Below are positions 36,615-45,350 of a stretch of DNA of 64,000 nt, in pieces. Position 1 is the first letter of the stretch, and every line of letters begins with the position of its first letter. The stretch lies in NCBI GenBank assembly GCA_963798325.1, contig CAWCSS010000004.1, positions 181,111-245,110 on the forward strand, given 5' to 3'. The position numbers and the translations under genes were made by a program. The notes beneath the pieces were generated by a model that was not told the origin of the DNA, made no database searches, and was given only the letters and a program-made list of their open reading frames with translations. Source of the DNA: Solirubrobacter sp963798325 (lineage in GTDB: Bacteria; Actinomycetota; Thermoleophilia; Solirubrobacterales; Solirubrobacteraceae).

Positions 36615-37655
36615 GACTGCGCCAGCCTCGCGAGCGTCTCCACGGTCAGCGAGCCGATCGCGTCGGCCGTCGGAGTCGACCACGTTGCCGTGCACGGCGC
36701 CGTGCTGGAGCAGGTCGCTCAGCGCGTCCCGCAGGCTGGCGTCATGGCTGATCTCGGGACCGCCGTTGGCACTGCCGAGCGCGTCCTTCGGCAGGTCCGA
36801 GACCCGCATCAGCGCCAGCCGCTTCAGCGCTCGGTCGGCGCCCACGAAGTCCTCGACGAAGGCGTCGGCGGGGTGCAGCAGGATCTCGGACGGGCTCGCG
36901 TACTGGGCCAGGTGGCCGCCGACCTGCAGGATCGCGATCTTGTCGCCCATCTTGATCGCCTCGTCGATGTCGTGGGTGACGAAGACGATCGTCTTGCGGA
37001 TCTCGGCCTGCAGGCGCAGGAACTCGTTCTGGAGGCGCTCGCGGTTGATCGGATCGATCGCGCCGAAGGGCTCGTCCATCAGCATCAGCGGCGGATCGGC
37101 GGCGAGCGCGCGGGCGACGCCGACGCGCTGGCGCTGGCCGCCGCTGAGCTGCGCGGGATAGCGCTTGGCCATCTCCTGCGGCAGGCCGATCAGGTCGAGC
37201 AGCTCGCCGATGCGCTCGGTGACGCGGTGCTTGTCCCAGCCGAGCAGGCGCGGGACCGTGGCGATGTTGTCCGCGATCGTACGGTGAGGGAAGAGACCGA
37301 TCTGTTGGATGACATACCCGATGTCGCGTCGCAGGTCGTCCGCGTCGCGCGCCTTGACGCTCTTGCCGCCCAGCAGGATGTCGCCGGAGGAGATGTCGAT
37401 CATGCGGTTGACCATCCGCATCGCGGTCGTCTTGCCGCAGCCGGACGGGCCGACGAGCACGCAGATCTCGCCCGCCGGAACCGTCAGCGTGAGGCCATCC
37501 ACGGCCGGTTGGTCAGCGCCGGGGTAGATCCTCGTGGCGGCGGCGAACTCCAGCTCGACCGCTTCGCGGTAGCCGGACGGCCCCTCTGACTGGGCGGAGT
37601 GTTGAGAAGGCAAGAGGAGGGTCCCGGTGGGGCGGGACGCCGGATGGTACCCCAC
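36611..37655 (-). CDS. Osmoprotectant ABC transporter ATPase, one frameshift near the 3' end
   Basis: Energises betaine/choline import. Walker A GPSGCGKTT, Q-loop region VIQQIGLFPHRTI, signature LSGGQRQRVGVARAL, Walker B LMLMDEPFGAID and the H-switch VTHDIDEA are complete. A CBS-like C-terminal region follows (SDLPKDALGSANGG, then GNVVDSDG). Near 36665 one extra base shifts the frame; removing it gives AIGSLTVETLARLAQS and a stop overlapping the permease start by GTGA. The start is uncertain: conserved sequence begins at about 37565 (ELEFAAATRIYPGAD), while GTG at 37655 and a TTG near 37613 are the available upstream starts. Confidence 0.86.
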
Positions 37656-37668
37656 CGGGTTGATGGGC

Positions 37669-39360
37669 TTACCTCCTTGTCCGCGCCTTGAAGAGCTTCG
37701 CCTTCAGTACGTAGGTCTTGCCCGGACGGATGACCTTGGCCTTCTTCGCACCCTTTTTCTTCACCGAGACGATGCCCTTGACGTTCTTGATCCTCGTGCC
37801 CTTGCAGGTGTCCTGGATCACGAACGAGCCGTTGGCGGCGCTGACCGTTCCGGCGCCCGCGACGATGCTGAACGCGCCCTTCAAGGTGCCCTTCAGGGTG
37901 CGCACCACACCCTTGGGTGGGGCCTTGGACGAGCAGACGGTCGCCTTGCCCGCCGGCGTCTGCATCGTGATCGTGTTCGTGCCCGCGGACTGCGTGACCT
38001 TGAACTGGCCGTCGGAGAGCGTCGCCGACGAGCCGCCGGCGAGGTTGATGACGATCGTGCCCCTCGTCGCGTCCACCAGCGTGCCGAGGGCGAGCGCCGA
38101 GAGGACATCGCTCAGGCTGACCAGGCGGCCGCTGCGCTGGATCAGCACGGTCCCGCGCGAGCGCTCGGCGACCGACGTCTGGCCCTGGATCGGGGTCGGC
38201 GTGCTCGTGGCCGGCGGCGGCGGGGTCGTGGTCGTCGGTGTGCGCACGATCGGCGTCGGGGTCGGGCTCGTCACGGGCGGCGGCGGGATCGTCGTGGCGG
38301 CGTCCGTGACCACGAGCGCCCCGCCCGTCCCGCCGACGGCGGCCTGCGTGGCGCTCGCGAGGCTGACGGCCTTCCAGTCGTTGGTGAGCATCCCGTCGAC
38401 CTTCTGCGCGTAGAAGTCCCTGCCGTCGATCGAGTTGAAGATCTGTCCCGCGCTGCCGGTCATCAGCACGGTGCCGCCGCTGAAGGCGATGTCCTGCAGC
38501 GACTGCGGATACTCGGTCTGGTTGGGGAACCGCATCGCGCCGTAGGGGAACGTGCTGCCGCCGTCCTGGCTGTAGTCGTAGGAGTCCTTGTCGACGACCC
38601 AGATGCGACTCGGGTTGGCCGGGTCGATCGCCATCCGCGGCCGCCCGTCGAACTCGTTGACCGAATCGCCGCGCTGGACGGCGTCGCTCGTGAGCCCGGA
38701 GTCGGTGAAGCGCATCGAGCCGAAGTAGCGGCTGACGAAGTAGCCGGTCGTGTCGCTCACCCAGGCCGAGTCCGTCCAGCTGTAGTAGCTCGACGTCATC
38801 CGGCAGGCGGTGCCGTCGTTGTCGTTGGCCTTCTTGTTGACCTCGGCGAAGCTCGCTCCCGCGTTGGCCGACTTGAGGATGTTGTTCTTGTTGCCGGTGA
38901 TGTAGACGGTGTTCGCGCCGGCCCAGTGGACGCTGAAGGCGATGTCGAACGGCGACGTGCCGGCGTCCGGATCGCCATAGCAGTCGTCGTTGTTCAGCGG
39001 CGCGGCGATCGTCAGCTTGGTCCAGTTGGCGCCGCCGTTGGTGCTGCGCCACACGTTGTTGGCGCTGCCGACCGCGATCCCGACGGTGCCGCCCGGCTGG
39101 AAGGCGATGTCGTTGAAGATCACCCCGACGCCCGGGCCTGCGCCCTTGCCGAACGTCCCGTCGGGCTTGCGATAGCCGATCGTGCCGTTGGTCGTCGCGT
39201 ACCACAACCGCGTCGGCGACTGATAGTCGATCGCGTTGATCTGCTCGGTCGTGCCGCTGGCGATCGGTGTCCAGATGCCCGCCTGGGCGCTGGTCGGAGC
39301 GAGCGCGGCCGCCGCCAGCGCGGCTGCCCCGACGACGCGTCGCAATGCCTTGATCCTCAT
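37669..39360 (-). CDS. Secreted YCF48/BNR-repeat-like beta-propeller protein
   Basis: A 563-residue exported protein. A signal peptide (about 1-29, GAAALAAAALAPTSAQAG) precedes a propeller-like domain with repeated Ser-x-Asp/Asn-Gly-G-x-x-W units (WRSTNGGANWTKL, ILKSANAGASF, YDYSQDGGSTF). This is the pattern of photosystem-II-assembly-factor-like (YCF48) and sialidase-type repeats. A Pro/Thr linker (PPPPVTSPTPTPIVRTPTTT) joins a C-terminal domain of about 180 residues that is rich in beta-forming Thr/Val and ends in a Lys-rich tail. I do not recognise the second domain; it resembles FecR-like surface domains. Function unknown, location extracellular. Confidence 0.78.
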   Translation of the reverse strand: MRIKALRRVVGAAALAAAALAPTSAQAGIWTPIASGTTEQINAIDYQSPTRLWYATTNGTIGYRKPDGTFGKGAGPGVGVIFNDIAFQPGGTVGIAVGSANNVWRSTNGGANWTKLTIAAPLNNDDCYGDPDAGTSPFDIAFSVHWAGANTVYITGNKNNILKSANAGASFAEVNKKANDNDGTACRMTSSYYSWTDSAWVSDTTGYFVSRYFGSMRFTDSGLTSDAVQRGDSVNEFDGRPRMAIDPANPSRIWVVDKDSYDYSQDGGSTFPYGAMRFPNQTEYPQSLQDIAFSGGTVLMTGSAGQIFNSIDGRDFYAQKVDGMLTNDWKAVSLASATQAAVGGTGGALVVTDAATTIPPPPVTSPTPTPIVRTPTTTTPPPPATSTPTPIQGQTSVAERSRGTVLIQRSGRLVSLSDVLSALALGTLVDATRGTIVINLAGGSSATLSDGQFKVTQSAGTNTITMQTPAGKATVCSSKAPPKGVVRTLKGTLKGAFSIVAGAGTVSAANGSFVIQDTCKGTRIKNVKGIVSVKKKGAKKAKVIRPGKTYVLKAKLFKARTRR

Positions 39361-39404
39361 GGCGGGGCAAGCTAGGCCCGCGCCGTTACGGGATCGTCCG
39401 GGTG

Positions 39405-40130
39405 CTAGGCGTCCAGCCCCGCCGCGCGGCGGGCGGCGGCGTGGGCGGCGTCCTCGAAGGTGTCGTCGAGCGGCTGCAGCTCGGCGCCGGTCGCGGTCTG
39501 GATCAGCCAGTCCGCGAGCCACGCGTTCTTGGGCAGCAGCGGGCCGTGCAGGTAGGTGCCGATGACGTTGCGGTCCTTGACGCCCTCGAAGCCGGAGCGG
39601 CCGTCGTTGCCGTGGCCCTTGAGGACCTTCCCGAGCGGTGTCGCGTCGCCGAGCCTGGTTCTCCCGCCGTGGTTCTCGAAGCCCGCGAGCGTGCGCGGCC
39701 CGTGCCCGAGGTCGACCTCGATGGCGACGTTGCCGATCAGCCGGGGGCCGTCCTCGCGGACCGTCTCGAGGTCGACGAGGCCGACGCCCGGGAGCTTGGT
39801 GCCGTCGAGCTCGTAGGCGTGGCCGAGCAGCTGGTAGCCGCCGCAGACGGCGAAGATGACCTTGTCGCGCTTGGCCGCGGCGTGCAGCGCCTCGCGCTTG
39901 TGGGTGGCCAGATCCTCGGCGCACAGCACCTGATCGCGGTCCTGGCCGCCGCCCATGTAGAACAGGTCGTGCGCGTCCGGGTCGAGCTCGTCCTGGAAGC
40001 TGACGCCGGAGAGCTCGAAGCCGATGCCCCGCCACTCGCAGCGCTTGCGCAGCAGCTGCAGGTTGCCGCGATCGGCGTAGATGTTCATCAGGTCGGGATA
40101 GAGCGCGCAGACGCGCAGGACGTCAGCCAC
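39405..40130 (-). CDS. gatD: Lipid II isoglutaminyl synthase, glutaminase subunit GatD
   Basis: A 241-residue class I glutamine amidotransferase of the CobQ/GATase type. Nucleophile C96 lies in FAVCGGYQLLG and catalytic H194 in TYLHGPLLPKN, matching Cys94/His189 of S. aureus GatD. It supplies ammonia to MurT for amidation of the D-Glu residue of lipid II, a modification needed for cross-linking by many transpeptidases. Its first 8 bases overlap the end of the methyltransferase gene; murT is one gene further upstream in the same operon. Confidence 0.92.
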   Translation of the reverse strand: MADVLRVCALYPDLMNIYADRGNLQLLRKRCEWRGIGFELSGVSFQDELDPDAHDLFYMGGGQDRDQVLCAEDLATHKREALHAAAKRDKVIFAVCGGYQLLGHAYELDGTKLPGVGLVDLETVREDGPRLIGNVAIEVDLGHGPRTLAGFENHGGRTRLGDATPLGKVLKGHGNDGRSGFEGVKDRNVIGTYLHGPLLPKNAWLADWLIQTATGAELQPLDDTFEDAAHAAARRAAGLDA

Positions 40131-40830
40131 GGAAGATCACCACCTGGGAGGCGACGTGCTCGTCGGTCTCGGCGATGTGACGCAGCTCCTCGGCCTCCAG
40201 GCCGTGGGCGGCGGCCTCCTCGGCCAGGGCGCCGGGGGTGACGATCGAGAGCGTGATCACGTCGTCGGTGGTCACGCGCTCGCCGTGCGGGCCGATCCGC
40301 AGCCGGATGCGGTCGATGTGCACCTGATCGTCCTCGATGCGGATCGCGACCGGCTGAGAGACGAAGGTCCAGCCGTCCTCGGAGCCGAGGTCGGGCGCGG
40401 GGAGCGGCGGCGCGCCGTCGTAGGGCTCGAGCTCGGTCGCGATCGCGACCGCGACCCGGCCGCCGGGCTTGAGCGCCCTGCGGGCGGAGGCGAAGAAGCC
40501 GTCTCGCCGCGGGAGCAGCTGGATCGTCTGCATCGGCACGGCGATCAGGTCGAAGCGCTGGTCGGCGTGGAAGTCGGCGGCGTCGGCGGTGATCGTCGCG
40601 ACGTGGAGGCCCTGCTCGCCGGCGCGCTCGCGCAGGACCGCGAGCAGGTCGCCGTCGAGATCGAGGGCGGTGACGTCGTGGCCCTGCGCGGCAAGTCTCA
40701 GGGCCACCCGGCCGGTGCCGGCTCCGACGTCGAGGATCGCGCCCTGCGCAAGGTCGCGCCAGAGCTCGAGGTCGGCGTCGTAGGCGCCGCACTCGACGTC
40801 GTGCCAGACGGCGGTCTCGGGGCGCGTCAT
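40123..40830 (-). CDS. Class I SAM-dependent methyltransferase
   Basis: A 235-residue Rossmann methyltransferase. Motif I is ILDVGAGTGRVALRLA, motif II the acidic VTALDLDGDLL, then TADAADFHADQRFDLIAVP and LKPGGRVAVAIA. The substrate is not recognisable. The ATG overlaps the murT stop by ATGA, and its own end overlaps the gatD start by 8 bases. It is therefore locked into the expression of the lipid II amidation pair; a cell-wall or lipid substrate is a reasonable guess but only that. Confidence 0.85.
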   Translation of the reverse strand: MTRPETAVWHDVECGAYDADLELWRDLAQGAILDVGAGTGRVALRLAAQGHDVTALDLDGDLLAVLRERAGEQGLHVATITADAADFHADQRFDLIAVPMQTIQLLPRRDGFFASARRALKPGGRVAVAIATELEPYDGAPPLPAPDLGSEDGWTFVSQPVAIRIEDDQVHIDRIRLRIGPHGERVTTDDVITLSIVTPGALAEEAAAHGLEAEELRHIAETDEHVASQVVIFRG

Positions 40831-42227
40831 CGCCAGTACGCCTTTGCCTGGCCGCGGCGGGTGAGGATCTCCCTGAGCTCGAGCAGCGCGGTGTAGGTGG
40901 GGATCACGTACAGCGGTCCGTCGCCGTTGACCAGGGCGTGGTCGAGCGCCTGCTCGAGCGGCTCGACGACCTCGATCCTCGCGGGATCGAGGCCGGCGTA
41001 CTTCATCCGCAGGGCGAGCTCCGCCGCTCGCGTCCCCGACGCGGTGAAGCGCCGGACGCTGCCGGCGAGCAGCTCCCAGTCGGCGTCCCACACCCACGAG
41101 ACGTCGCGGCCGTCGGCGATCCGGTCGTTGAGGACGCCGAGCAGGTCGAGCTGCTCGCCCTCGAGCGCGAGCGTTCGCAGCACCTCGTTGGCGCCGGCGG
41201 GGTTCTTGACCAGCAGGATGCTCGTCGGGCGGCCGAGATCGAGCGTCTCCGCGCGGCCGAAGGCGGGGGCCACGGATTGCAGGCCGTCGACCACGTCGTC
41301 GAGCTCGATGCCCAGGCTGAGCGTCAGGGCGGCGGCGCCGAGCGCGTTGTAGACGTTGTAGAGGCCGGGCAGCGGGAGCTCGATCCTGCGCTCGCGCAGG
41401 GTGAACGCGGCGCTCTTGATCCCGTTGAGCGCGACGTCGGTGGCGACGACCGTCGGGTGCGGGCGCTGCTGGCCGCAGTTCGGGCACGTGTAGTGGCCGA
41501 GATGGGCGAGGTAGACGGCGCTGTAGGTGTAGGCGTGGCCGCAGCGGCGGCAGTGCTTGGAGTCGCTCGCGTGCTGGAGCTCCGGCAACGCGAGCGAGTC
41601 GTCGTCGACGCCGAAGTAGACGACGCCCGGGCGGGTCGGCGGCGCGGGCGGCGCGCCGGCGGGCGGCGGCCACGGCGCGTGCGGCCGGCCCAGGTCGGCG
41701 ATCAACGGGTCGTCCGCGTTGAGCACCAGCCCCTCGCGACCGGCCGTGATCAGCGCCCAGCGGTCGGCGATCGTCTCCAGCTCGCCGTAGCGGTCGAGCT
41801 GGTCGCGGAACAGGTTCCCGAGCAGTATCGCCCTGGGCTCCAGCTCCTCGACGACCGGCCCGAGCCAGAACTCGTCGACCTCGAACAGGCCGAAGTCACC
41901 GGTCAGCGTGCGGCCGCCCTTGCGGCTGGCGTCGGCCAGCGCGGAGGCGATCCCGCCGGCCATGTTCGCGCCCGCGCGGTTGTGGACGAGGCGCATGCTC
42001 GTCTTCTCGAGGATCGAGGCCACCATCGCCGCGGTCGTCGTCTTGCCGTTGGTCGCGGAGATCACGACGCTGCCGTTGCTCAGGCAGCTCGCGAGCCGCC
42101 CGATGGCGTGCGGCTCGATCTTCGTCAGCACCTTGCCGGGCAGGCTCGTCCCGCCGCCGCGGCCGGCGGTGCGCACGAGCGTGCCGACCGCCTTGGCGGC
42201 GGCCACCCCTGCCGCCAGCCGGATCAT
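40827..42227 (-). CDS. murT: Lipid II isoglutaminyl synthase, Mur-ligase subunit MurT
   Basis: The protein has 466 residues. The Mur ligase central domain carries the ATP-binding SATNGKTTTAAMVASILE and NMAGGIASALADAS. A zinc ribbon inserted in that domain shows CRRCGHAYTY and CPNCGQQRP, a hallmark of MurT. The C-terminal domain (DUF1727) contains LVKNPAGANEVLRTL. MurT activates the D-Glu alpha-carboxyl of lipid II with ATP; GatD provides ammonia. The ATG at the DagK stop (ATGA) gives MIRLAAGVAAAKAVGTLVR. The insertion between methyltransferase and kinase genes makes this a four-gene overlapping operon. Confidence 0.94.
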   Translation of the reverse strand: MIRLAAGVAAAKAVGTLVRTAGRGGGTSLPGKVLTKIEPHAIGRLASCLSNGSVVISATNGKTTTAAMVASILEKTSMRLVHNRAGANMAGGIASALADASRKGGRTLTGDFGLFEVDEFWLGPVVEELEPRAILLGNLFRDQLDRYGELETIADRWALITAGREGLVLNADDPLIADLGRPHAPWPPPAGAPPAPPTRPGVVYFGVDDDSLALPELQHASDSKHCRRCGHAYTYSAVYLAHLGHYTCPNCGQQRPHPTVVATDVALNGIKSAAFTLRERRIELPLPGLYNVYNALGAAALTLSLGIELDDVVDGLQSVAPAFGRAETLDLGRPTSILLVKNPAGANEVLRTLALEGEQLDLLGVLNDRIADGRDVSWVWDADWELLAGSVRRFTASGTRAAELALRMKYAGLDPARIEVVEPLEQALDHALVNGDGPLYVIPTYTALLELREILTRRGQAKAYWR

Positions 42228-43103
42228 CGCGGCGCCACCACCCGCAGCGAGCCGGGCAGCACCTTCACCGTGAGCGGCAGGTCGCCGATCGGGTCGCCGT
42301 CGGCGTAGGCGGTGAAGGGCCGGCTCGCCTCGAAGCTGATCTCGCGCGCCTGGACGACGTTGATCGCCGGGTCCTGCAGGTGGCTGCCGTTGAACACGCG
42401 CGGCAGGCCGCGCAGATAGCGGAGCTTGGACTGCTGCGTGATCGTCACGACGTCGAGCTTTCCGTCGTCCAGGGAGGCGTCGGGGGCCAGGAACATGCCG
42501 CCGCCGAACACGCCCGAGTTGGCCACCGCGACGCTGTAGCCGGGGAAGCTCTGCGGCTCGCCGTCGATCGTCAGCTTCCACTCGGCCGGGCGCCAGGAGG
42601 CGATCGCGCGCAGCACGCCGTAGGTGTAGACGAACGTGCCGAGCTTCAACCGCGTCTCCAGCGCGATCCGCGAGACGTCGCTGTCGATGCCCGCCGAGAG
42701 GATGCCCAGGTAGGACGTGCCGTTGGCCTCGGCGAGGTCGACGTTTCGCTCCGCGCCGGTCTCGAGCAGCTTGACGGCGTCGACCGGGTTGAACGGGATC
42801 TCCAGCTTGCGCGCGAAGTCGTTGCCGCGGCCGCCGGGCAGGACCACCAGCAGCCCCTTGCGGTCGCGCAGCTCACCGGCGACCGCGCCGACGATCCCGT
42901 CCCCGCCCATCGCCGCGACGATCTCCCCGCTGTCACACGCCCCGCGCGCGAGCTCCCGGGCGTGCTGCATCGACATCGTTCTCGGTCACCCGGAACGGCC
43001 GGCCCTGGCCGCGCAGCGCCGCCTCGACGCCGGGCAGCAGGCGCAAGGCCCGGCCGCCCCCGGCGTGCGGATTGACGATCAGGCACACGGAGCCGTCGAT
43101 CAC
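42224..43103 (-). CDS. Diacylglycerol/lipid kinase (DagK/YegS family), one frameshift
   Basis: About 292 residues. The N-terminal CLIVNPHAGGGRALRLLPGV is in one frame. After about 42975 the coding continues in another with IVAAMGGDGIVGAVAGEL (the GGDG nucleotide loop), VLPGGRGNDFARKL, GTSYLGILSAGIDSDV and the C-terminal beta domain (FTAYADGDPIGDLPL). Length 3n+1 fits one inserted base between VTEN and MSMQHARELA. Family members phosphorylate diacylglycerol or related lipids, here plausibly recycling lipid from the cell envelope. GTG start 69 bases after the HAD stop, beyond a strong hairpin. Its stop overlaps murT by ATGA. Confidence 0.85.
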
Positions 43104-43134
43104 GGCCCGGGAGGCTAGACGACCGCGACGCAGG

Positions 43135-43184
43135 CAACCCAAATTGACTAAAAGGGGACTGTCCCCTTTAGTCAATTCGGGTTG
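43135..43184. terminator. Long near-perfect hairpin at the 3' end of the HAD gene
   Basis: Arms of about 24 bases (CAACCC, TTGACTAAA, GGGGAC and their complements) meet at a single-base centre, with only small bulges. The right arm encodes the last four residues and stop codon of the HAD phosphatase. It is a strong candidate terminator separating HAD from the DagK-murT operon. The GGGGACTGTCCCC core also resembles mobile REP-type palindromes. Confidence 0.6.
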
Positions 43185-43978
43185 ACAAGGGTGGCGAGGG
43201 AGTCGGCGATGTGGGTGGGGCGGGGGTCGGCGGCCTCGGCTTCGGCGCGGGTCGTGCCGCCGGTGAGGACCAGGGCCTGATCGATGCCCGCGCGGCGGGC
43301 GCCTTCGACGTCGATCTCGAGGCGGTCGCCGACGGCGAGGATGCGGCCGGGGCCGAGGCGGTCGCGCGCGGCGTCGTACATCGCGCTCTCGGGCTTGCCG
43401 ATGATCTCGGCGGCCTCGACGCCGGTGGCGGTCTCGACCGCCGCGAGCACCGCGCCGGTGCCGGGCCACATGCCGTCGGGCATCGGGAAGGAGGCGTCGC
43501 GGGTGGCGCCGATCAGCTCCGCGCCGCGCAGGACGGCCTGGGTGGCGATGCGGAGCTCGTCGTAGAGCAGCTCGTCGTAGGCGGCGACGACCACGATGTC
43601 GGCGCGGGTGGCGAACTCGGTGTGGTTGACGATGCGCCAGCCCGCCTCGGCCACGTGGTCGACGAGCGCCTGGGACCCGACGACGTAGGCGTTGCCGCCG
43701 CGCCCGCCGTTGCGGCCCGCGAGCACGAACTGGACGGCCGCCCCGACGCTCAGGACCTCGTCCAGCGACGCGCGGAACCCGAGCCGCCAGAGCTTGGACA
43801 CGAAGCCCTCAGGTGCGTTGCGCACGTCGTTGGTCAGGAACAGGATCGACTTGCCGGCCTCGCGCAGGGCGGTCACGGCGTCGCTGGCGCCCTCGATCGG
43901 CTCGTCGCCCAGCCACAGGCAGCCGTCGAGGTCGAGCAGGAGGTGGTCATAGCTTCCAACGGCAGAGGAAAGGTTCAC
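43172..43978 (-). CDS. HAD-IIA family hydrolase (NagD/p-nitrophenyl phosphatase-like)
   Basis: The protein has 268 residues. Motif I LLLDLDGCLWLGDEPIEG (nucleophile Asp and acid/base Asp), motif II LFLTNDV, cap domain of the C2 type, motif III Lys in IIGKPESAMYD, and motif IV AVGDRLEIDVEGARRAG. Substrates of relatives include pyridoxal phosphate, UMP and 2-phosphoglycolate. GTG start giving MNLSSAVGSYDHLLLD. The start is about 25 bases from the divergent cyclophilin gene, so promoter space is minimal and overlapping. Confidence 0.88.
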   Translation of the reverse strand: MNLSSAVGSYDHLLLDLDGCLWLGDEPIEGASDAVTALREAGKSILFLTNDVRNAPEGFVSKLWRLGFRASLDEVLSVGAAVQFVLAGRNGGRGGNAYVVGSQALVDHVAEAGWRIVNHTEFATRADIVVVAAYDELLYDELRIATQAVLRGAELIGATRDASFPMPDGMWPGTGAVLAAVETATGVEAAEIIGKPESAMYDAARDRLGPGRILAVGDRLEIDVEGARRAGIDQALVLTGGTTRAEAEAADPRPTHIADSLATLVNPN

Positions 43979-44003
43979 GCGCGCCGCATTATCCTTGCCC
44001 GCC

Positions 44004-44720
44004 GTGCAACGACTCCTCGCCGTCCTCATCGCCAGCCTCGCCCTCGTCATCGCCGCGTGCGGAAGTGACTCGCCCGAAGCGGAGAGCACACCCACACCCG
44101 AGGCGACGACCGCCACCGACACGGCCACGCCGGAGGCCACCACCGCGGCGGCCGCGCCGGACGGCTGCGAGCAGGCCGAGGTGCCGGGGCCCAAGGACGT
44201 CGGTGAGCTCAAGAAGCCGAAGGAGAAGCTCAGCGCCTCCAAGACCTACGTGGCCACGGTCGACACGACCTGCGGCGAGTTCGAGATCACGCTCGACGCC
44301 AAGCGCGCGCCGATCACCGGCGGGTCCTTCAAGTACCTGGCCGACAAGGGGTTCTTCGACGGGCTGTGGTTCCACCGGATCGAGCCCGGCTTCGTGATCC
44401 AGGGCGGCGACCCCGAAGGCAGCGGCAACGGCGGGCCGGGCTACTCGGTCGAGGAGGCGCCGCCGAGCGACCTGACCTACGACAAGTACATCGTCGCCAT
44501 GGCCAAGACCCAGACCGAGCCGGCCGGCACGTCCGGCTCGCAGTTCTTCGTCGTCACCGGCGACGGCGCGGCGTCCTTGCCGCCGGACTATGCGCTGCTG
44601 GGCGAGGTCACCAAGGGCCAGGACGTCGTGGACAAGATCGGCGCGATCGAGAAGAACGCCCAGACCGGCCAGCCCGACGCCGCGGTCGTGATGAACTCGA
44701 TCAAGGTCAGCGAGAAGTAG
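44004..44720 (+). CDS. Cyclophilin-type peptidyl-prolyl isomerase lipoprotein
   Basis: The protein has 238 residues. A lipoprotein signal peptide (LLAVLIASLALVIAACGSD) is followed by an acidic Thr/Ala/Pro linker. The cyclophilin domain starts at about 85 with the family signatures GLWFHRIEPGFVIQGGDPEG, SGSQFFVVTGDGA and YALLGEVTKG. It would catalyse prolyl isomerisation at the outer face of the membrane to help exported proteins fold. GTG is preferred; a TTG three codons upstream (43995) gives an equally plausible signal peptide. Confidence 0.88.
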   Translation: MQRLLAVLIASLALVIAACGSDSPEAESTPTPEATTATDTATPEATTAAAAPDGCEQAEVPGPKDVGELKKPKEKLSASKTYVATVDTTCGEFEITLDAKRAPITGGSFKYLADKGFFDGLWFHRIEPGFVIQGGDPEGSGNGGPGYSVEEAPPSDLTYDKYIVAMAKTQTEPAGTSGSQFFVVTGDGAASLPPDYALLGEVTKGQDVVDKIGAIEKNAQTGQPDAAVVMNSIKVSEK

Positions 44721-44736
44721 GCGCTTCGTGAGCGCG

Positions 44737-44751
44737 GCCGGCTTCGCCGGC
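44737..44751. terminator. Hairpin between convergent cyclophilin and ogt genes
   Basis: GCCGGC arms around a TTC loop in the 36-base gap between two convergent stops. It is short, perfect and GC-only, positioned to act on both transcripts. Confidence 0.45.
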
Positions 44752-44756
44752 GCGGC

Positions 44757-45350
44757 TCATCTCGGCTTGGAGATCGCTTCGCGGATCTCCGTGACGCCCT
44801 CCAGGTCCAGCAGCGTGCGCTTGCGCTCCGGGCCGCCCGCGTAGCTGCCGAGCTTCCCGGTCCCGGGGAGCACGCGGTGGCAGGGCACGATGATCGGAAT
44901 CGGGTTGCGCGCGCACGCCGTCCCGACCGCGCGTGCCGCCCGCGGGTTGCCGGCGCGCGCGGCCAGCTCGCCGTAACTCACGGTCTCACCCAGCGGCACC
45001 TCGCGCAGCTTCTCGAGCACCGCGCGCCGGAAGGGCGCGTGGGTGAGGCGCAGATCGACGGGCAGGTGCAACTCCGCGCCGCCCTCGAAGTAGGCGCTCA
45101 ATGCGTCCCGCGAGGCGGCCATCTCGCGGTCGGAGCCGATCAGGTTCGGGCCCAGCGCGGCGGCGACCTCGGCCAGCGCGACGTCCTCGCGCTCGCTCTC
45201 GAAGGCGATACGGACGATCCCGTCGGGCCCGCTGACGACGAGCAGGCGCCCGATCGGCGTCGACAGGCGGGTGTAGAGGGCGTCGGCGAGCCCTTCGCGG
45301 ACGGCGGCGGCCGCGACGGACTCCAACAGTGACTCGGGCAGGGGGGTCAT
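44757..45350 (-). CDS. ogt: Methylated-DNA--protein-cysteine methyltransferase
   Basis: The protein has 197 residues. Alkyl acceptor C157 in IIVPCHRVLPGTGKLGSYAGG, helix-turn-helix segment GETVSYGELAARAGNPRAAR and the Asn hinge are intact. It removes methyl groups from O6-methylguanine by irreversible self-alkylation. The ATG overlaps the stop of the sigma-factor gene by ATGA, so the two are coupled. The N-terminal 85 residues form the usual non-catalytic Ogt domain without the Ada zinc cysteines. Confidence 0.94.
   Translation of the reverse strand: MTPLPESLLESVAAAAVREGLADALYTRLSTPIGRLLVVSGPDGIVRIAFESEREDVALAEVAAALGPNLIGSDREMAASRDALSAYFEGGAELHLPVDLRLTHAPFRRAVLEKLREVPLGETVSYGELAARAGNPRAARAVGTACARNPIPIIVPCHRVLPGTGKLGSYAGGPERKRTLLDLEGVTEIREAISKPR

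Noticed and set aside
35919..37655. ATPase-permease fusion in the osmoprotectant transporter
   Set aside because: The frame is continuous only because of a one-base insertion near 36665. Correcting it gives a normal ATPase end and a GTGA overlap with the permease.
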